From NCBI GenBank assembly GCA_003342815.1, contig PTEX01000473.1, positions 62,001 through 126,000 on the forward strand: DNA of 64,000 nt, given 5' to 3'. Position numbers and translations under genes: made by a program. The stretch's first letter is position 1; each line of letters begins with the position of its first letter. Of the stretch, positions 27,201 to 36,200 are shown in pieces. The stretch comes from Eudromia elegans (lineage: Eukaryota > Chordata > Aves > Tinamiformes > Tinamidae). A model generated the notes under the pieces. That model had not been told where the DNA came from, made no database searches, and saw only the letters and a list, made by a program, of their open reading frames with translations.

Positions 27201-30200
27201 AGAAGACCTAAAGGTGTCTGCAGAAGCCTGCTCAAAGCACATCCTACCACAATGCCCCTGCTCAACCATGCAAATCCTACCTACTTCTGCTACAACTTGC
27301 ATTACTGGCCACAAAAGCTATTTGATAAACATTGCTGTTTAACAACAGAAGTTACAAAGACTGAAATTACTGCTGTAATATCATTACAAATCATGAAGGC
27401 AAAAATCAGATCTAGAATATGTGGAATAAACAATATTTACTATATGCTTCTGACACTTCCACTTGCACACTGCTTAATTACCTGTGTTCAAACCATGTTA
27501 ATATTCAAAAGCTTTTGAAAACATGTACTAGAAGAAGTAACTATTGAGAAAATCTGTAAACTATGAAACTTCTTAAAAATTAGATTTTTAAAAAAAATAA
27601 TTTGCATGCAATTGTATGCTGATTTATTTTAATGCACAAAACATTTGTAAATAAAGAAATAAAAAAATATAAATGAATAAGACCTTCCGTAACTACTGAA
27701 TACCAAGAGGAAAAAACATAAAAACTGACATTTTATAATTCATAAGACGTCATGGGAAGAAACATTCTAAAACAAATGCTGAGAGAAGAAAACAAAAAGA
27801 AAGAAATTCTTTCAAGAATGACAGTTGATTTTATCACTTATATCTGGCCTATAATACTAAGAAAAACTAAGCTACAAAAACTGGCTGAATTGAATGAATA
27901 TCTTTTGGTGCATGGACTGGGTAGTCAAAATATATTTTTGTATGAACAGAAGGGACCTCTTGATTTATTGTTAAAAACGAATACTTTGCTACATAAAATA
28001 TCTTCCTTATTTTAAACACTTTAAAAGAATTGCTGATGTCAGGAAAGTAGAAATAGCAAATATTTATCCTCACATCAGGGAAGGATTACAAACTGCAAAG
28101 AGCGGGTTAGGGTTTTTTAAAAAGCGTTTTCTACCTGATAAGCTTTGTGACTGATGCCATATACTAATGGATTTGCTCTCATCCGTACATAAAGGTAAGT
28201 GTAACTTATCCACTTTACTGCTTCTTCCACATTAGTTACTGTTCCAAGAGCAATCTGGAAATAGGAAAAGAGACAATATTAAATGTATATATTACAGCTG
28301 AACATAAGCATTAAATTGACAATATACTGAATTCAGAGCACTAAAGAAAGTGTTAGTAGTTTTCAAACTTAAATAATAATATATTTTTACAACACAGTCT
28401 CAAACTATTAATATAGCTACATCTTATGAACGTTTAACACCATTTTTTTTTCTGAGACATTAGGTTACAGATGCACAGTTACCCCCACGATCTTTCTTCC
28501 TGCTTGTTGACAGATAAAGGAAAATGCAGTGACTCGTTCTTAAAAAAAATGCCCACAAAATTTTTCAGAGAATATGGTATAGGAAGCTTAATAAAGTTTT
28601 AAGAGATTATTTTTATAGCAACATAAGTGTCCTTTAAGTACTAAACCAAAACATAGTGACAGTCCTCAGGCTTTTCTTTAGCAAGCCTTAGCCATCTGTC
28701 TATATTTATGAATCTTATTATGATTTTCTATCTGACAAGTAAAATATACAACTACCTTTTACATTTGTGCTGCAACAAAACATAACAAAGTTCAACATGT
28801 TTACACACATACATATATATTTTTCTCCCCTTAGATATGTCTATTAGACATTACACATTCCCTTCATTAGATATATCAGAACAATTGTTTTATAAGTGTT
28901 TTTATTTTGCTAATTCAATAGCTATTTTATCACTTGATTGATGACCACCACACAACTTGAGCTCTATACTCACAGCTCTGTTCGTATGAAAGAATTTACT
29001 GCTTATTCATAGAATCACAGAATCACAGAATGGTTAAGGTTGGAAGGGATCTCTAGAGATCCCAGCTTTTTACTGTATTTTACCAAGAAAATTTAAGATT
29101 CCCCTGTATCCTGCACGAACACTTTTTACTGTTGATGATTAAAACAAACAAAAAACCCTCTTTTGGAAGATTTATAGCTCTTTATTACATTTTAAAAGAT
29201 ATTTTTGTTTTATTGATGTTTGCATTTCACATAAAGCCACCACAGGATGTGTTTTTGTCTTTTTCTTCTTCTTCTTCCTAATTTCACTACCACAGGCCTG
29301 GTACCAGAAATATTTGAAGTTTTGTTCCTGAATATATTTACATATTATTAGAAATACTTTGTCACATAAATTATGAAAGAGAAAGCATCTAAAACAGGTC
29401 CACAGGTTACTAGTCAATTTGCCTCACAGGTTCATTTCAGCACTGGATTTCTTCTCATGATTCAAATATATTTCCATACACAACTCGAAAGAGTCTAAGA
29501 ATTCTGTCTGACAGTAGAAATGATCACCTGAAAATAACCAATTTTACAATCATGACATGATAGAATTCTCATTACAGAAGATTGTGAAGTCTGACAACCT
29601 AATTAAAAAAACTCTACTGTCTCATTTGTTCAAATGCCTGATTTTAATACTTACAAATTAAACATTTTCACAGTTAAATGTAAAAGTGAGAAGTGTCTGA
29701 TTATGAAACACAGTTGTGTTTCACATATGCTCCTGAAACCTATTACTGCTCTCTCCTATCTCCTCCAACCTTATTGAGCATTCAGTGCAATGCAGAGGCA
29801 AAACAGCAGAAAATTCCCTACTCCTGAATATTTGCTGCCATCTAGTGCCCATGTAAAGTTCTTATCTGAAAATGCATACCTAAGTGAAAGCAATCTGAAT
29901 GACTAAAATGTTGTTCATGAAGAGATTCATAAATTCATTAAAAAGATAAGGTAGTTCTTTATCAAAAAAACCCTCAAATCTTTCAAAGAACCTGTAACTT
30001 TTTTGCCTTAGAAACACGTTCACTTGAATTACCACTTCAAGGTCTGAAATTATTATGAAACAAACTTTTTGAAAAAGCTTTTTCAGAAGCTTTTGAAATA
30101 ACTGCTCGATGCTATTGGAGCATTCTTAAGTGGAACAGGATCTCTTCCAATTCCATGGAAAAAGACTATCTATTTAAATCTACAACTCCGCATAACATTG

Positions 30201-33200
30201 GCGTTGTCAGAATTTCAATTATTCCTCATTTTTTATAGTAGACTGTGTTCTTGTCTACTATTTGAATACACAATTTGAACATGAAGGGAGACCTGATGCA
30301 GGAGCTGCTGTCTTGAAGGTCAGATCAGCTCTGGTCACACAGGGAATGATGCATAGACTCCCCATGCCCTGGGCTCATGCCTAGATAAGCCACTCTAATG
30401 CTCGGAATCCTGGGTGATTTTTTGGAAAGGCTTGGGAGGAATTCTGTGTTTGTTCTCAGGACCATTCTCTTTGCCACCCAATTGCACTGCAGCAGTTAGG
30501 CTTTTACTTGAGGAAGGCAAAGAAATAGATGAGGAGGTAAACATATCGGTATCGAATCTTCCAGGCTTTGTGACAAAACCAAAAGGAAATGCAAGGAAAA
30601 GCGTCCGCTTGGGAAAGGTGTGCCTAGAGTCTGCAACCAGAAACCATCTCCTTCGTTTCCAGCTTGAGGAGTCCCAACAATAGGCTGGGGCCCAGCTGTG
30701 GACATCAGGGAGGGCTCCGGCAGGTGGAAGCAATCAGGGCAGGAATGGTGACCTGCCTTGTATGAGCTATTGATGATAGATCCCAGATAAGTTGAACTTT
30801 ATGGTCCAATTAAACCACATACCCTGCATCTTATCTTTTCCGCTGTATTTCCAGAAAATACATCTGTAGGTATTTTCTGTTTGCCAGCTGCTTAACTGAC
30901 CCTGGACTCCCTCCTCTTGTCTAACCAGGTATCCTCTTCTATTTTTTTTTTCATTCTATGATGCTCCGTGACACAACTTCAACAAGAAAGGAAGGGCATC
31001 TCATGCCTATGGTGTCTAGTATGAGCATAAACCTCCTCTGGTTTAAAAAAATAAACAAAAGCAAAATGGCAAACAAAATCCTCAGGAGGGAAGTTACAGT
31101 AGATGGACATGACCAAATACTTGTCTGAAGTCTTAATTTTGGTGTTGGATCAATGATATCAACTGTATTTCACTACTTCCTCTCTTTCTTAAGAAACTGT
31201 ACATGGCCATTCAAATATAAAAGGCACCCTCCTCTTTGCAAATGCTGACGGGCAGAAGGTTGCAATGAGAAGGAAACACCATGTAACCTTTCCAAATTCT
31301 TAAACTATATACAGCTCAAGGTCTTCTATTCCCTTTGCACTTGATAACTTTCTATGGATCTTTATTTCATCTCTGTGTAGCTGCTTTTTGAACTATGATA
31401 ACTTTTAGACACAACTATTTGCGGCAAGGAGTTCAATGGCCTACCAACCCAGCAGGCATCCTTTTGCTTTTCTGAACCTGTCATGGACTCCTCTCTGCCA
31501 ATTAGCTCCTGGTTCTTGACCCAGAAATGGTAAAATCTTGCCATGTCATTCATTGTTTTATACGTCTCTCCTATCATGTCCCATTTGTCTTTGTTCCAGG
31601 CTGAAACGTCCAAATTTACTTGTGTGCGTCCCATAAAAAGCTAATATATTCTTTTGACCATCTCTGGCTATTTTCTATTTCTAAAAAAAAATCTAAACAG
31701 AAGTACCTCATAATCAAATCAGTCTAAATAAAAGCATCTTATATTCTTCACCAGATCTTTCCATACTGTCAACTACTGCCTTCACTTGTTATCCTCTCAG
31801 CTACTGATTCACATACAGTAAATTAAGAATTTAAAGTGATGATCAAATGAACACTTGATTTCCTGACTGGCTTGCAAACACTGTAGACTTTGTCCCCAAA
31901 ATATGACATTTTTTGTGCATCTGTGTAGATTTCCTGGTAAGAGCAAAAGATTTTATTATGGGAAAAGTGCCAAGCTCATCAACTTATGGTGTAAATTTAC
32001 GTAACAAAGCCGTTAGTGACGTAGTGATTAGGCTCCATAGAGCGCTAGGTTACTGTCAAAGAGTGTCTATGAGAGCTGACCTGAAAGTGCTTTTTAAAAC
32101 AATCTACTGCCCAGTATGATGGCAGATTTTTTAATATGCACTTATTTTCTAGTGTGCAGCAGCCAATGAAATAATCACCTCCAGCTAACCACAGCAACGT
32201 CTAAAACACCTATAATATTTTCAGAGGATTCCACCATAATAGGTCAAAGCAGCACGTACAGAAGCTTAGACTGATACTGCATATCAAGAAATGATCTGGT
32301 TGCTTTGCAAAACAACCTTAACACAGAATTTCCTTGAAATTGCTCTTGGTATTGATTTCCTGATCCATAGAAGGGTAAGTAGCACCTGATGTATCAAAGG
32401 CCAGAACAACAGTGGCTTCCCTGCCCTGCTCCTTTTTTGCATTTCAGCTTTTTCTGCTTCAGGTATAACAGTGCTATTTCTATTAATAACCATCCACCAC
32501 AGTTGTCAACAAAATTCTGACTGCATTTCCCACTGCTGTAGCAGTTCTGCAGCCACAGAACTGACACGAACTCAGAGCAGCAAGTTCACGGTTCTTTTCA
32601 GACAGCATTGCCACTACATAACTCTGGAAAGTCTGAAAAGAAATAGTATCCTTTTAAAGAAATACAGAATAACCGTTACTGCTGCGGTTAGGCCAAGAAC
32701 AAAATGATTTTATGTACACTGTTTTCTTCTGTCATCTAACCGATGTTGGTTTAATACAAAAATATTTGTTGGCTACTTTGGACAATCAAAATTTAATTTT
32801 CTTTCTACGCAAGATTATCACTTGTCTCTATTTTTCCCCAAACTACCAATCCTGTGGGAGGACTGCTGCAGCTGTAAGTAGTTTTTATGGTATTGTATAT
32901 CATATATTTTCCATATATTCTTGATTGAATAAGTTTAGATGACTACCTACTGTGAAACTGAATTAGTTTTGTATCCCATTGTTTTCATTCTTCTTAAGTT
33001 CCAGTATTTTAAGGGAGGAGGGGTAATTTCTTAATTTTATACTCCAAGTGTAAGTAAAATATTTCCTCAGTGTCTGTTAGCAATTGTTGAGTTCTACTTG
33101 GATACTCAATTATTGTTAAGAGACTCGCAATTTCCACTGAGTTTTCCTTAAGTTCTGGAAAAAGTTTTAGTCATGTTTACACCTTTGACAATAAACTACT

Positions 33201-36200
33201 TAGCAGAAACATATACTTATCTGGACAAAGAACTCCTTTTCTAATATTAATCTGTACCCACAACATTGTAGATTTTATAAAGCTTAATAAATATGAATGC
33301 TTTATTGTTGTCAGTCTTATCTGAAATTTTCACAACTCCCCATTTTTATTTTCAAGAACTTTTAGCATTTAACAATTACTGTAGGGAAAACCTACTGTAA
33401 CATCACAGAGCCTTTCCTCCTTGGCTGTCTTGCTTTCAACCTATTTTTTTCCCTGTGGTTCTTCAACAAGAGGATTAAATAACCATTTGGGAAAAAACTC
33501 AGCTCAGCTGGTGCTACAGAATGGTATTTGCCTTTCCAGGTTTTCTGCAATTATTTTGTTTGCTAGTTTTGAAGCTAATGGTGTTGATAATTTATTATTC
33601 ATTGCACAGGGAAAAAAAAAAGAGAAGATACTGCTACCTTTCAAATACTGCTGTTAAAAATCTCAAAAATATAATAGAGGAAGATGGTTCTGCATCTCTT
33701 AACATTTAACTGGCTCAGTTCCACATTCATTTCATTTCCTGCTGCAACAAGTTTGATAGCAGCAGTTTTTGCTATATAGCACAGAAAGACGCAGAAATGC
33801 ACAAGTGTACATATTATGCTATAAATATTTTGTTAAATCATTATGATTTATGATGTGATTGCTATGAAAAAAATATGCAGGAATAAGAGCTTGAGGTCAG
33901 TACAGTGAAAGAGGAGGAATGCGTGCAACTACGACTAAAAATGTCCTTTCTTTGATGAGGAAAGTTAATGTCCTCTTTAAAAAAGCTTACTTTCTTTAAG
34001 CACCTCCTGAAGCATCAGATGAAGTGTTCTTTCCTTATATATAATCTCATCATACAAACACCAGTATGCATTATACAATCTTCATCTTAGAAGAAATTAG
34101 CCTTATCTCCACTACTCTCACCTGGCTTTCTCAGATCTTGAATTTCAGCCTAGTTTATTTATGACTGCTTCAGGTTATTCATTCTTGTATCAATATTAGC
34201 ACAAACTATCTTTTTTCTTTCTTGTATTCACTCCCAGTTCCCCCACCAAGTAGCTGGGAGAGGCCTATTGCACCTCCTTTGAAACTTTCTTTTGTGAAAC
34301 TGAACAAGAAAGCTTTTTTAGGCTTTATTTTCCCCACAAAAGCTAGCTTATGTGCTGAAGCCCTGTGGCAGGGATAATTCAGCTGCTGGGATACTGGTAT
34401 CATTCAGCGACACAGATTCTAGCGAGCTTGGAGCAACACAGATCAAGCCTGTATCTACCTGGAAAACAAAAAACAAGAAACAAAAAACTAGTAGCTACGC
34501 CAATTGTTTTTCATTGCAAGTCAGTCCTAGAGCTCTTCCCTGACCCAGTTTACTACAGGTTCTTATTATTCCTTTGTAATTCTTCACTGACCCGGAAGGT
34601 CGGCTAGGAAATGGGAAGTCTACATTTCTAATATTAGAAGAAAAAAAGAAAAATAAATCCTTTTGCTGAGATGGAAAGCAGATCCTTTTGTGTTTAAATC
34701 ATGTCTCACTGAAATGAAATGAAAGTTTTTTTCTATGAAATCTGACTGGATTACGGTATCCCTAAAAATCTTACTAGTGGACATGGAGCAGCAATGCTTC
34801 CAACAGTATGTGGAATCGCTCTATCAGAAAGTGCTTGAATACCATTGGAAATCTTAGCAGTTGTAAACAGCCATACATATTAACATATTAACAATACATA
34901 TAACAATACATATTAATACATATAATAATACATATTAACAATACATATAACATATTAACAATTATAGTAAAAAAAAGCCACTTTCTGTAACAGTTCAAGC
35001 TTTATCAAGTTACTCTTATGTACCTTTATTATGGAGATTATTTTTGCAACTTTTACAAGCACTGCCAGGTAGTGGTTTTTTTATTAACTGAGCTGTCTTT
35101 GAATTGAAGTTATAGCTTGTTCTTATACAATTTTATAGATAGTCATCTTCATCACATGTTTGGCCCTTATTAAATATTTGGATCAGACCTGTAGTAGTAT
35201 AAGCATTATTTTAGCTATTTCTTTCATGTCTACGTATTTCATTCTATACTAGAAATAGTCACATACATTCAAACTCTCTTTGATATTTTCTTAATCTGAA
35301 AGCTTTAACTTGTTCATTTTTATATAAAACACGTAGTATATGCATGTGGAGTTTGAACAGGAGAACACTGTCATCAAACAATTAAATTTTTTGAACTTCA
35401 GTTGGAATTGAATATTTTTTTAAGAGACAGTGTGAGGGGAAAGTATTCTAAATAGGAGGGGAAAGTATTCTAAATAACACATTAACTTATAGTTCATTCC
35501 AGGTAAAGACTAGCTACTACATTATTTTTATAATGCTCAATTTCCCTTTAGGTACAACTCTTGCTCATTTTATCTAATTGTAAGCTTCTAAAGTAAAAAG
35601 CCTCATTCCAGATGGGTACTTACAGAGAGAATGGAAGAAATTAAAAAGAAAAAAAAAAGAAAAAGAGGAAAAAAATACCCTCTAGGGATGCTTCTTCCTT
35701 CCCACTCACTATACAGGCAGTCTAGACTTGCAGAGGTCTAATAACTTAAGACTGGATCTATCCATTCTAGTTTTTAGGGACCTAGCATTTAGTGAAAATA
35801 ACCTTCATGACCAAATTTGCAATCTGAATTATGGATGCTTATATGTAATCTCCTACTGTCTATTTCCTACAGAATTGTATATTGATCCAGTTCTGCTTAC
35901 AGTAGGGAACATTCCCAGGTATCTATCTGCAGGAATGAGAGAGTGCTGACAAAGAGAAGTGACTGACAGTGCTTCACCTACCCACCACAAGTCTGCTTCC
36001 TCTGCATTTTTCCTCATTTCTATGTTGTGGAAAAAAAGGATGGAGGAAAATTATTTCATGTTCTGGGAATACTGAATTTTTCTTTCCCTCCTTCGCATAA
36101 GAAGGGTTGAGGTTGGAAGGGACCTCTGGAGATCATCTAGTTCATCCCCCTTCCCTGCTCAGTCAGGGTCACCTACAGCATGTTGTCCAGTAGCATGGAA

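Noticed and set aside
26946-27518. The longest open frame in the window (190 codons, plus strand)
   Set aside because: Lies in an ASCC3 intron, mixed low-complexity composition, no domain or motif I recognise, no start context or splice support.
28100-28120. Telomere-like GGGTTAGGG
   Set aside because: Only one and a half units; no array.
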